Assembly: GCF_001905125.1 (NCBI RefSeq)
Contig: NZ_LWLE01000033.1
Location: 245,234 to 309,233, forward strand
Length of the DNA: 64,000 nucleotides
From: Streptomyces sp. TSRI0281
Lineage (GTDB): Bacteria > Actinomycetota > Actinomycetes > Streptomycetales > Streptomycetaceae
Direction: 5' to 3'
How positions within the stretch are numbered: the first letter of the stretch is position 1; every line of letters starts with the position of its first letter. The notes below the pieces were generated by a model. The model made no database searches. It was not told the DNA's origin and saw nothing but the letters and a program-made list of their open reading frames with translations. The translations under genes and the position numbers were made by a program. Shown piece after piece: positions 7,968-15,944 of this stretch.

Positions 7968-8867
7968 TCAGGACGCCAGCCGGTAGGCATCAGGGGTACG
8001 CACGGCGGTCGGGCACAGTCCGAGAAGGGCCTCGGCTCCGCCGGTCATGTAGGTCTCGGTCACGTCGCCGTCCCGCAGGCGAACACCCTGGGCGGACCGC
8101 AGCGACTTACTTATGCGGGTCACCAGTTCGGCCCCCGCCTCGTCCGGGTCGCCCCACACCCTGACCGCCGAGAACCCGGCGAGCATCCGGCGGTGTCTCG
8201 GCTGCCAGAGGGCCGCTCCCGGCACAGCCGTGGCGTGGAAACCGATCCGGCGGAGGGTGATTGCATCCAGCTCGCCTTCGGTGACATGGATTTCGTCACC
8301 CGCCTTGTGGATCGCATCCACCCCGTACAGCCGGGGCGGATCGTCCTTCAAGGTGTTGTACTTCCCGTGACGGAAGGCTCGGTGGTCATGGTCTTCGAGG
8401 CAGCGGAACCGAATCGTCAGAACACGGTTGTCGTGTCCCAGGTAGGGGATCCCCAGCCGCCCGAGCTGCCGTTCGTGACCAGGGTGCGGGTCAGCGACGA
8501 CGCCAAGCCGGTATGTAGCCGCCTCTTCCGGACCGATTCCGCGACTGAGCAGGAACCGTCCGCCGTAAGCGCTGCCTGATAGCTTGCGGTCGCCTCCTCC
8601 AGCATCGTCCGTTGCGAGGGACAGAGAGGCCGCAAGGGCTCGTGCTCGGGCAAAGGTCAGGCCGTCCTTTTTCATCAGCGTGTAGTTGTCGCCGCCCCCG
8701 CCGCAGGAATGGCACTTCCAGAGGCCGCAGTCGAGGTGGTAGCTGAAGCTCGGGGTGTGGTCTTAGTGGAGCGGGCACGGAGCCATGCCCGTCACTCGCT
8801 CGCCGTTGAAATTGACTTCGTAGTGTTCGAGGACGGCTGCCAGGGTGGGCTTCTCGTGTTCCTGACC
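7968..8867 (-). pseudogene. DnaG-type primase (CHC2 zinc finger plus TOPRIM) with nonsense mutation
   Basis: Translated from about 8867, the frame reads EHEKPTLAAVLEHYEV, then the first half of a zinc-finger motif (APCPLH). An in-frame TAA follows at 8763-8765, and then HTPSFSYHLDCGLWKCHSC. The motif CPLH-(stop)-DHTPSF...CHSC fits a CHC2 finger in which a GAA codon has become TAA. The TOPRIM part follows intact: VTEGELDAITLRRIG holds the catalytic Glu and VWGDPDEAG the DxD pair. An internal restart at ATG 8675 would give 235 residues without the zinc finger. It belonged to the replication module of the island. Confidence 0.75.
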
Positions 8868-9036
8868 TCGAAGCCCTGTCCGGGCCGCGCGAAGGCCAAG
8901 GAAGCATCCAATCCAGGTCGTCCACGGGCACCCCGTACAGCTCTTCCAGATTCATCAGGAGGGGTCCGTCGAAGTCCGGGCCATCCAGGCAGTCAAGGAA
9001 CGCCTCGAACGCCAAAACGTCGTCTGGGTCGATCAC
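8491..9036 (-). CDS. Short acidic protein upstream of the primase remnant
   Basis: From GTG 9036 the first 54 or so residues look like a real protein (DPDDVLAFEAFLDCLDGPDF, then NLEELYGVPVDDLDW). Beyond about 8875 the frame only shadows the primase gene on the same strand and becomes Arg/Pro-rich, so the natural end is lost or lies in another frame. The start overlaps the stop of the 48-residue gene upstream (GTGA), showing an ordered minus-strand operon. Function is unknown; similar small acidic genes sit next to primases on actinobacterial elements. Confidence 0.4.
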   Translation of the reverse strand: MIDPDDVLAFEAFLDCLDGPDFDGPLLMNLEELYGVPVDDLDWMLPWPSRGPDRASRSGTREAHPGSRPRTLRSQFQRRASDGHGSVPAPLRPHPELQLPPRLRPLEVPFLRRGRRQLHADEKGRPDLCPSTSPCGLSVPRNGRCWRRRPQAIRQRLRRTVPAQSRNRSGRGGYIPAWRRR

Positions 9037-9179
9037 GCGACACGCGCCCCCACGAACAGGCGCTGGCCGACGTCGTAGCCGAGATTCGAAAGGCCCTGCG
9101 GCTCGGTGAACTCGTCCAGCAGCGCGACCAGTTCGCCACGAAGTCGCGCTTCTTCTTCGGTCTCCTCGTACGGCCTCAC
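9033..9179 (-). CDS. 48-residue protein of the island replication operon
   Basis: The frame from GTG 9179 to TGA 9033 encodes an acidic helical peptide (RPYEETEEEARLRGELVALL, then LSNLGYDVGQRLFVGARVA). It overlaps the stop of the nuclease frame upstream by GTGA and its own stop overlaps the start of the next gene by GTGA. This chained overlap argues that it is translated despite its size. I do not recognise the family. Confidence 0.55.
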   Translation of the reverse strand: MRPYEETEEEARLRGELVALLDEFTEPQGLSNLGYDVGQRLFVGARVA

Positions 9180-9564
9180 GCGGACTCCGATGGCAGGTCG
9201 AAGTACTCCTGAACGGTGCTCAGAACGTATGCGTCGCGCCAGCTCGCGCCTCTGCGGCGGACGACCACCACGGCTTCAACGTCGCTGGGTCCAGTCCACG
9301 GTGCGCCGCGAAGTTGTCCCGCTCGCGAAGGGCCTCCTTCATGAAGGTGCCCGGCTCGAATTTTGCGTTCTTCGTTTCGATGATCAGATATCGGCGGTGC
9401 CGGACAGGCGCACGGCGAATCACATGGTCGCCTTCGTCCTCCGTGCCGGTGAGGCGAAGCCGCTCGATATCGAGGCCGGCCCCGCGAAGCTCGTCACGGA
9501 GTTCCGACTCCCAGCGGGCGCCCGCCCTCTTGTTCCGGCGATTCCTCGCCGCAATGTCGGTCAC
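9176..9564 (-). pseudogene. VRR-NUC/resolvase-like nuclease with frameshift
   Basis: From GTG 9564 (AAAGG upstream) the frame encodes RNKRAGARWESELRDELRGA, then EDEGDHVIRR and RYLIIETKNAKFEPGTFMKE. The spacing of Glu, Asp and E-x-K resembles a PD-(D/E)xK nuclease core. After ATLKP the frame runs into unrelated sequence and stops at 9220. One base earlier in phase, the sequence reads VVVVRRRGASWRDAYVL, then STVQEYFDLPSESA, ending at 9176, which looks like the native C-terminus. A single-base deletion near 9270-9274 explains this. It is the first gene of the minus-strand replication operon. Confidence 0.62.
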
Positions 9565-9614
9565 ACTAAGCCTTTCAGGTCAAGACTTGTCGAGCACAGC
9601 CGTGGGCGTCCAGG

Positions 9615-10703
9615 GTGACCCTCCCTGAGCTGGAAGCCCTTTTCTCCGACGAACAGCCGGCCGAGACAGCCGGGCTCTCCGCTGCTCCACCCCTCCTCCA
9701 TGGTGGTGATGACGACATGAAGCGCCGCGAAGTCCTGGGTCTGCTCGCCGTTACGGGTGCGCTGGTCGCTCTTCCCGATTCCGGTGAGGCCGCCCGAGGA
9801 CGGGCGGCATCGACGCTCTTGGAGACGGGGGACGCCCTGCATCGCGGCCTCTGGCAGGTCTACGTGCTATCGGACTCCAAGCAGGTCGTCTTCCCCGCGG
9901 TGCGCGCACAGCTCGATGTGATGGCGAAGGGGCTGACCGAGACCCGTACTGCTGTGGATCGGTCCCGATTGTGTCGGATGACGGCCGACCTCTACCAGCT
10001 CGTCGGTGAGCTGTTCTTCGACGCCAACCGGTACACCGACGCCGCGCAGTGCTACACACTGGCCGCCAACGCGGCCTACGCAGGCGGCGACCACGACCTG
10101 TGGGCCTGTGCCATGACCCGCCACGCGTACGTCGAGCTGTACGCGCGCCGCGCGCACGCTGCCCAACCCCTGCTCGCGGCAGCTTTCCGCATCGCCCGCA
10201 GGGGCGACGACACTCTCTCCACCCGTCACTGGGTCGCGGCCGTCCAGGCGCAGGCGTACGCGGCCGTGGGCGATCTCGACGCGTGCAACCGGGCTCTGGA
10301 CGAAGCCGAGAAAGTGCACGCCCTCGACGGCGCTCACTCCCACAACGGCGGCTGGCTCCGCTTCGACGGCTCCCGCCTGGCAGAGGAGAGAGGGGCCTGC
10401 TACCTCCAACTGGGCCGCCCTGATCTCGCCGAGGAAGCGCTCACCGCAGCCCTTGCCCAGCCTCTGTCCCTGCGTCGCCGCGCTGCCGTTCTGAGCGACT
10501 TCGCCGTGCTCGGGGCGCACAGGCGGGACATCGACCAGGTCGTGCACTACGCGGAGCAAGCACTCGGACTGGCCGACCGGTCGAATTCGGGATTCATCGG
10601 CAAGAAGCTGGACGGGCTTCGGGGGCGTCTTGCCCCGCTCATGTCCGATGACCGAGTCTCGACTCTTGATCACCGAATCGGGGCGCTTCCGCGCACCGCA
10701 TGA
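9615..10703 (+). CDS. TPR-type regulator lacking its helix-turn-helix domain
   Basis: The 362-residue product is mostly alpha-helical with TPR-like repeats, for example ANRYTDAAQCYTLAANAAY, AVGDLDACNRALDEAEKVHA and LGRPDLAEEALTAALAQPL. A region MKRREVLGLLAVTGALVALP (residues 35-54) is the linker usually found after the XRE domain of Streptomyces TPR regulators. The DNA-binding domain that normally precedes it is missing; the frame begins with GTG 9615. Either the N-terminus was lost on integration or rearrangement, or the protein works without DNA binding. A small conserved gene follows 16 bp downstream. Confidence 0.7.
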   Translation: MTLPELEALFSDEQPAETAGLSAAPPLLHGGDDDMKRREVLGLLAVTGALVALPDSGEAARGRAASTLLETGDALHRGLWQVYVLSDSKQVVFPAVRAQLDVMAKGLTETRTAVDRSRLCRMTADLYQLVGELFFDANRYTDAAQCYTLAANAAYAGGDHDLWACAMTRHAYVELYARRAHAAQPLLAAAFRIARRGDDTLSTRHWVAAVQAQAYAAVGDLDACNRALDEAEKVHALDGAHSHNGGWLRFDGSRLAEERGACYLQLGRPDLAEEALTAALAQPLSLRRRAAVLSDFAVLGAHRRDIDQVVHYAEQALGLADRSNSGFIGKKLDGLRGRLAPLMSDDRVSTLDHRIGALPRTA

Positions 10704-10719
10704 TGAGAGGGACACGCGC

Positions 10720-11073
10720 ATGAATGACGGCCGGATCTTCCGCGAGGCGTGGATCGACGGTGTGAACAAGCACTACCCCGGCGAGCCCAAGCCCGGCTAC
10801 GTCACGCCGTGGGACGAGACGCCCACGTGGGAGCGCGAAGCCGCCACCGCCGTGTACCGGCAGGTGCGCGACTTCATCGAGGTCAGCGGCGGCCATGCGG
10901 CCCGGCTCACCCGCGAGCAGAAGGGCCGATTCGTCGCGATCTGCTGGACCGCCCAGATGTTCAGGCACTTCGAAGACCCGAAGCCCGGATATGTTGCCGA
11001 CTGGTCCGACCTGCCGGTCTGGCAGCGGGAGACGGACGCGGACATTTTCGAACGCATTGAAGGGACCGTCTGA
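10720..11073 (+). CDS. Conserved small protein with duplicated PKPGYV motif
   Basis: The 117-residue protein carries two copies of a motif, EPKPGYVTPWDETPTWERE near residues 22-40 and DPKPGYVADWSDLPVWQRE near 87-105. These are separated by a helical segment (LTREQKGRFVAICWTAQMF). I recall similar proteins after TPR regulators in Streptomyces but know no function. ATG 10720 has GAGAGG upstream, and the gene follows the TPR regulator closely, suggesting one operon. A CAGGAG-ATG start at 11088 behind it runs into the attR repeat and may be a gene cut by integration. Confidence 0.7.
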   Translation: MNDGRIFREAWIDGVNKHYPGEPKPGYVTPWDETPTWEREAATAVYRQVRDFIEVSGGHAARLTREQKGRFVAICWTAQMFRHFEDPKPGYVADWSDLPVWQRETDADIFERIEGTV

Positions 11074-11199
11074 TCTCAGGAGCGACGATGTCCCCGTCCG
11101 GGCCGATCCGGGCGGGACGTCTTGTTACTAGCCATCAAAGTAGCCACGGAAGCACCATCCCGGCACGTTTGTACAGGTCATGGCGTTGCGTTGACTGTT

Positions 11200-11226
11200 C
11201 CCGGCGTACAGCCCGACTCGTCTGCC
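11200..11226 (+). repeat. attR: second copy of the 27-bp rnpB end
   Basis: This copy is identical to 614-640 but stands alone, without the rest of rnpB. It marks the right edge of the island. Sequence to its right should be the original chromosomal downstream flank of rnpB. Confidence 0.85.
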
Positions 11227-11534
11227 GTTCCGACCTTCCACAGGTCAGGGGCGTGCTTCCTTCGAAGGTGCAGTCACGGTCCCCCGCCCGGCCCCGCTCG
11301 TGCGCGGTCCCGAAAGCGTTCGACGGGGCTTCTCGCCGCCGGTGGCCCGGACGTTCTTCCTCCCCGTACGCCGCCGCCGCGATGCTCGCGGGAACCGTCC
11401 GCACCGACCCATGGCCCGTTCTTTGTCGCGCCGCGCCCCCGATTGCGCTTCCGCAGGGCCGGTCCGCTCTCTACCGTGGCCAGAAGCAACTTCACACCCG
11501 CGCGGGTAGCGCGACGGGGATACAAGGGGGGACC
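11227..11534. other. Gene-free stretch right of attR
   Basis: No reading frame here shows convincing codon use or a ribosome-binding site until GTG 11535. The short palindrome CCTTCGAAGG sits close to attR. The stretch probably contains the native rnpB downstream flank and the promoter of the following pair of genes. Confidence 0.4.
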
Positions 11535-11993
11535 GTGGAAGCCGAGTTGGCGACGCTGGCGGCGACGGGTGCGACGACCTTGGTGGGGCTCATGGTCTCG
11601 GACGTCTGGACGACGACGCGGGAGCGCGTGGCACGATTCCTCGCGCGGGGCGAGGACACCGGTGTCGTGGACGCCGAACTCGAAACGTCGCGGGAGGAAC
11701 TCATCGCGGCCCGCGACGGCGCTGATCCGGACGTCGCGGCGGATGTCGAGGAGGAGTGGCGGCTCAGGCTGCGCCGAGCGCTGCGGGCGGACCCGGCGGC
11801 CGCGCAGGAGCTGCGGGCACTGATCGACGACCTCGTTCCCCCTACCGCGGGTGTGCCCACCGTCATCCTCACCAACAACGTCAGTGGGGGCACCCAGAAC
11901 GCCCCGTTCGTCCAGGGCCAGCGCTTCTCCGGCGGCATGACCCTCTACGGTTCGGGCGCGACTCCGCCCGCGCAGGGACCGGGGACGGCGTGA
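11535..11993 (+). CDS. Small helical partner of the NB-ARC protein
   Basis: The 152-residue protein starts with a hydrophobic helix (ATGATTLVGLMVSDVWTTT), continues with charged helices (ELETSREELIAARDGADPDV; EEWRLRLRRALRADPAAAQE) and ends in a Gly/Asn-rich tail, NNVSGGTQNAPFVQGQRFSG followed by GMTLYG. The same kind of motif opens the next protein, suggesting a shared binding element. GTG 11535 has AAGGGGGG upstream. Its stop overlaps the start of the STAND gene (GTGA), so translation is coupled. I have seen this arrangement next to NB-ARC genes in streptomycetes; no function is established. Confidence 0.78.
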   Translation: MEAELATLAATGATTLVGLMVSDVWTTTRERVARFLARGEDTGVVDAELETSREELIAARDGADPDVAADVEEEWRLRLRRALRADPAAAQELRALIDDLVPPTAGVPTVILTNNVSGGTQNAPFVQGQRFSGGMTLYGSGATPPAQGPGTA

Positions 11994-14197
11994 CGAACGA
12001 CGAGCCCGGTGCCCGCGCGGAATCCACGTACATCAGGAACGACCTGTCCGGGCACGTGTACGGGCCGAGCGTCCAGGCCCAGCGGATCCACGGCGGAATC
12101 ACCTTCAACGTCCAGGCGCAGCCCCCGGTGGGGACGGATGTGAGGCCGGACGAGATTCCCCCGCTGACCTTCGGGTTCGTCAACCGTACGAAGAGCCTCG
12201 CCGTGCTCGACGGCTGGCTGGGAGCGGGCCGCTCGGGGGCGGTGAAGGTCGGGTTCGGAGCCCTGTACGGGATGTCCGGTGTCGGCAAGACCGCGCTGGT
12301 GTCGCACTGGGCGGAGCGCGAGCGGGAGCTGTTCCCCGACGGTCAGATCTACGTCGACTTCGCCGCGCTGCGGGAGGAGGAGGGCGGGGACGTCTCGGAG
12401 GCCGCCCGACGGTGCCTCAGATCTCTGGGGGTCGACGAGTCGTGCATCCCCGCGTCGCTCGCCGACCGTACCCGGCTGTTCCGGTCACGCTCGTCCGACC
12501 GGCGGCTCCTGGTGGTCCTGGACAATGTGAGCCAGCCCGCCCAGGCGGCCTCGCTGATCCCCAAGGGTGAAGGCAGCGCCCTGCTGGTCACCAGCGGCGG
12601 GCTGCTCGGTGAACTGGCGCTGGACGGCGCGCGGATGGTGCCGGTGGAACCCCTGGACCCTGACAGCGGGCTGGAGTTGCTGGCCGAACGCTGCGGTACG
12701 GAAGCCGTCGCCGCTGATCAGGAGGCGGCCGAACGGCTGGTGGAGCTGTGCGGCGGTCTGCCGGTGGCGTTGCACATCGTGGCGGCCCGGCTCCTGACCG
12801 ACCCCCGGCTCACGATGGCCCGGCTGGTGGGAGAACTGGCCGAAGAGTCCGGCCGGCTGGCCGGGATGTCCCTCGGAGGGGAGCGGTCGGTGTCCGCTGT
12901 GCTCGATCTCGGCTACCGGGAGCTCGGCCCGGAGGCGGCCCGGCTGTACCGGCTCCTGGGCCTGCTGCCGGGCAGCACGTTCGACGCGGGCGTCGCCGCG
13001 GTGGCCGCCGCCCGCGACCCCTCGCGTACCGAGGTCATGCTGAGGACGCTGGAATCGGCGAGCCTTCTCGATGCGGCCGGGGACGACCGCTACCGCTTCC
13101 ACGGTCTGGTACGCCTGCATGCCGGGGAACGCGCGGCCGAGGAGGAACCGGAGGGCGAGCGGCTCGCGGTGCTGCGGCGGGTGACGACGCACTATCTCGC
13201 TCTCACCGCGCTCGCGGACCGTTCGATCAGGCAGGACCGGCTGCGCATCGCCGATCTCACGGCCCTGCTGGGCGAGGCGCCCGACCCCTTCGCGGCCGAG
13301 GGCGGTCCGGCGGCTCTGGACTGGCTGGAGGCGGAACACCGCAACATCCTCGACGTGCTGCGGGCCGCCGCTCGCGAGGAGGCATTCCACACCGAGGTGT
13401 GGCAGCTGTCCGAGGCGTTCACCGTGTTGTTCTTCCACCACCGGCATCTCGGCGACTGGCGGGAGTCGCTCGAACGGGGAGCGGCCGCCGCGGCAGCCGC
13501 CCTGGAACCGGCCGCCGAAGCCCGGCTGCGCAGCCTCTTGTCACGCCCCCTGATGGACCTGGGCGAGTACGACGCGGCGCGACGGGAACTGGATACCGCC
13601 GTCGCCTGTGCCGAGGTGTCGGGACACCTGGTGGTGCGCGCCTCCGTGCAGGAGTTCGCGGGCCGTTACTGGGAACGTGTCGATCTCTCCCGCGCCATGG
13701 ACGCCTACCGGAGCGCCCTCGAACTCAGCACCGAGGCGAATGAGGGGCGCGGCGCTGCCATTGCCGCCTACTTCCTCGGCTGCGCGCAGGACACCGACGG
13801 TGACCACCGAGGGGCTCTGGTCACCCTGCGCGGGGCGCACGAGGACCTGACCGCGCGGAACGATCCGCGGATGGCCGCACGGGTCCTGGCCGCCATGGGC
13901 CTCGCCCATGAGCACCTCGGGGAGAACGACGAGGCGATCCGCACGCTGAGCGAGGCCGCCCGGGCCCTGCGCGAGCAGCGGGCGACACACTACGAGGCCC
14001 AGGCCCTGGAGGTCCTGGCCGGACTCAAGGAGCGCTTGGCCGCCGACCCCGCAGAGGTACGGGCCCATCTGACACGCGCCCTGGAGATCCATGAGGCGGG
14101 CGGCAGTCCGCAGGCCGACGTACTCCGGCGGCGGATCGAGGCGCTGGGCGACAGCGACAGCGACAGCGATGGTGATGGTGATGGCGGGGGTGGGTGA
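11990..14197 (+). CDS. NB-ARC/TPR STAND ATPase
   Basis: The 735-residue protein opens with the motif NDLSGHVYGPSVQAQRIHGG (residues 17-36), then an NB-ARC ATPase: Walker A GMSGVGKT at about 94-101, Walker B RRLLVVLDN at about 164-172, and ELCGGLPVALHIVAARL in the GxP region. The C-terminal half holds TPR-like helices (DRYRFHGLVRLHAGERA; LGENDEAIRTLSEAARALRE). STAND ATPases of this design act as switches in signalling or conflict systems. No effector domain is fused, so the small coupled partner may provide or receive the signal. The last residues form a short Asp/Ser/Gly repeat. Confidence 0.9.
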   Translation: MTNDEPGARAESTYIRNDLSGHVYGPSVQAQRIHGGITFNVQAQPPVGTDVRPDEIPPLTFGFVNRTKSLAVLDGWLGAGRSGAVKVGFGALYGMSGVGKTALVSHWAERERELFPDGQIYVDFAALREEEGGDVSEAARRCLRSLGVDESCIPASLADRTRLFRSRSSDRRLLVVLDNVSQPAQAASLIPKGEGSALLVTSGGLLGELALDGARMVPVEPLDPDSGLELLAERCGTEAVAADQEAAERLVELCGGLPVALHIVAARLLTDPRLTMARLVGELAEESGRLAGMSLGGERSVSAVLDLGYRELGPEAARLYRLLGLLPGSTFDAGVAAVAAARDPSRTEVMLRTLESASLLDAAGDDRYRFHGLVRLHAGERAAEEEPEGERLAVLRRVTTHYLALTALADRSIRQDRLRIADLTALLGEAPDPFAAEGGPAALDWLEAEHRNILDVLRAAAREEAFHTEVWQLSEAFTVLFFHHRHLGDWRESLERGAAAAAAALEPAAEARLRSLLSRPLMDLGEYDAARRELDTAVACAEVSGHLVVRASVQEFAGRYWERVDLSRAMDAYRSALELSTEANEGRGAAIAAYFLGCAQDTDGDHRGALVTLRGAHEDLTARNDPRMAARVLAAMGLAHEHLGENDEAIRTLSEAARALREQRATHYEAQALEVLAGLKERLAADPAEVRAHLTRALEIHEAGGSPQADVLRRRIEALGDSDSDSDGDGDGGGG

Positions 14198-14222
14198 GAC
14201 GGAGGGCGGGCCGGGAACGTCC

Positions 14223-15944
14223 TCAGCAGGCCGGACCGGTTGACGGACGGCGCGGGCGCAGCCGGAGGGAGACGTCCTCGTCGCGTACGCCTGCGATGCG
14301 CAACGTCACCATGACGTCGTCCAGCGGTGCTCCCGTACGCAGGAGGGTGTAGACGGTCGCGGCCACCAGGCCGGGATCGGCCGCCGGGCCCGTGACGGAC
14401 GCCTCGACCACGCGCCCGTCACGCAGCCCCACCAGGAAGCCGCCCCCGGCCGGAGCGACCGCCGCGAGACGGCAGCCGGGGAACCGGCCGAGGGTCTCCT
14501 CCACCCAGCGGAGCGCCGCGGCCGTCGTCGGGAGGGCACGGCGCCGGACCAGCACCGACGCGCTCTCGACCAGGCGCCGGTCCCGTTCCGCCTCGTCACA
14601 GGCCAGGTGGGTGAACGTCTCCGCGGTCTCCCGGTCCGCCCCGTACACGGCCGCGGGACGGCGCCGTACGGTGACGGCCGGCTGTCCGTCGTGACGGGAG
14701 GCAGCGGTGGCCACGGTCCAGGCGGAGACGGACGACACCGCCTCCTCCGGCGCGGGCAGCATCAGACCGGGCGGGCTGCTGTCGGGAGCCGGCTCGGGCA
14801 GACCCATCAGGCGGTACAGGGCGGTACGCAGGTGGGGGAGCGCCTGCCCCGGCTCGGCGAACGCCTGCTCCGCGATCGCGCGGTAGCGCTCCGGCGTGTG
14901 CTCGCCGACAGCCGCCGTGATCTGCCGGAAGACGTCGCCCAGCGGATCGAGCCGGGGCGCGGCCCGTCCGAGACTGTCCGCGGCCGTACCCGGCACGGCA
15001 TCGCTCCCGAACGCGGCGAGCAGCACTGGCTTGCCCAGCGCCGCGCCGTACAGCGTCACCGAACCGTGGTCGCCGACGACCGCGTCCGCCGCGACCAGTG
15101 CCGGCCTCCAGGCGTGTACGGGGGGAACCAGGATCAGCCCCGCGTCCAGCGCGGCTGCCAGAGTGGTGCGGATCTGCCAGGAGCCGTGCCCCGACCAGAC
15201 ATTGGGATGGATGATCGCGGCGACCCGGAACCCGTCGTACGGCAGCGCCGCCAGCACGCGGGCCGGAAGGCCGGGATCCTGCCCGAGCAGGGACGTGGGG
15301 CCCCAGGTGGAACTGAGCACCACGAGGCGCTGCCCCTCAGGGACGCCCAACGCGGCCCGGTACGCCCCGGCCCGACTCGCGCTGAGGAGCATCTCGTCGA
15401 AGCACGGGTCGCCGATGAGCAGAGTGCGCCCGGCCACTCTCGGATGCGTGGCGAGCAGTTGCTCCTCCTGGTCCGGATGCGAAAGGGCGAGCCAGGCCCG
15501 GCCGGACTCCAGGAGGCGGTCCGGCACGACGCCGGACAGACGGCTGCGGGGCGCCCGCGAATCCGGCACGTGCTTCTGGAAGCCGATGCCGTGGGGCAGC
15601 ACCAGAACGGGACAGTCCCCTTCCGGTACGTCGATGTTCTCACTCGCGGAGACGATGAGATCGGGAGCGGCGGCGGCCACATGCCCCCACGGGATCACCC
15701 GGCATCCCTCGTCATGGAGCAGATCGAGCACACCGTCGCTGAACGCGGACGTGGGGTCATGGGCGAAGACGACGGCCACCCGGCTGTCGCCGCGCAGCAG
15801 TGCGGGCAGGCATTCGAGGACCCGTGCGGTCGACGTGACGGTGCGGGCCGCTACGACCAGCGTCTTTTCACCGCGAAAGGTGCTCCAGCGCAGGGCTTCC
15901 CGCCCGACGGGAACGCGAAGGGGCTGCCTAGCGTGCATGGCCAC
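14223..15944 (-). CDS. CDP-glycerol glycerophosphotransferase-like protein
   Basis: The 573-residue product has a GT-B layout like TagB/TagF enzymes. An N-terminal Rossmann half holds GEKTLVVAARTVTSTARVLE and CPVLVLPHGIGFQKHV. The C-terminal half has VVLSSTWGPTSLLGQDPGLP, VAAIIHPNVWSGHGS and ADAVVGDHGSVTLYGAALGK, matching the conserved glycerophosphotransferase H-x-N/S and D-H/S-S-x patterns. About 180 C-terminal residues (from PGLMLPAPEEAV) form an extra domain I do not recognise. Family membership is likely; activity on teichoic acid is not shown. Starts at GTG 15944 or ATG 15938 are both possible. Confidence 0.62.
   Translation of the reverse strand: MAMHARQPLRVPVGREALRWSTFRGEKTLVVAARTVTSTARVLECLPALLRGDSRVAVVFAHDPTSAFSDGVLDLLHDEGCRVIPWGHVAAAAPDLIVSASENIDVPEGDCPVLVLPHGIGFQKHVPDSRAPRSRLSGVVPDRLLESGRAWLALSHPDQEEQLLATHPRVAGRTLLIGDPCFDEMLLSASRAGAYRAALGVPEGQRLVVLSSTWGPTSLLGQDPGLPARVLAALPYDGFRVAAIIHPNVWSGHGSWQIRTTLAAALDAGLILVPPVHAWRPALVAADAVVGDHGSVTLYGAALGKPVLLAAFGSDAVPGTAADSLGRAAPRLDPLGDVFRQITAAVGEHTPERYRAIAEQAFAEPGQALPHLRTALYRLMGLPEPAPDSSPPGLMLPAPEEAVSSVSAWTVATAASRHDGQPAVTVRRRPAAVYGADRETAETFTHLACDEAERDRRLVESASVLVRRRALPTTAAALRWVEETLGRFPGCRLAAVAPAGGGFLVGLRDGRVVEASVTGPAADPGLVAATVYTLLRTGAPLDDVMVTLRIAGVRDEDVSLRLRPRRPSTGPAC

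Larger units (their letters stand above)
614..11226. mobile_element. Genomic island integrated in the 3' end of rnpB
   Basis: A 27-bp sequence at the 3' end of rnpB (614-640) is repeated exactly and in the same orientation at 11200-11226, while the bases flanking the two copies do not match. This is the usual footprint of site-specific integration into the 3' end of an RNA gene, where the attachment core rebuilds the gene. The enclosed 10.6 kb has accessory content: a sugar dehydrogenase and glycosyltransferase, an IS element, XRE/DUF397, a primase, a nuclease and a sigma-like remnant. Several of these genes are broken, and no tyrosine or serine recombinase is visible. The island call is an inference from the repeat plus gene content. 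Confidence 0.82.
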
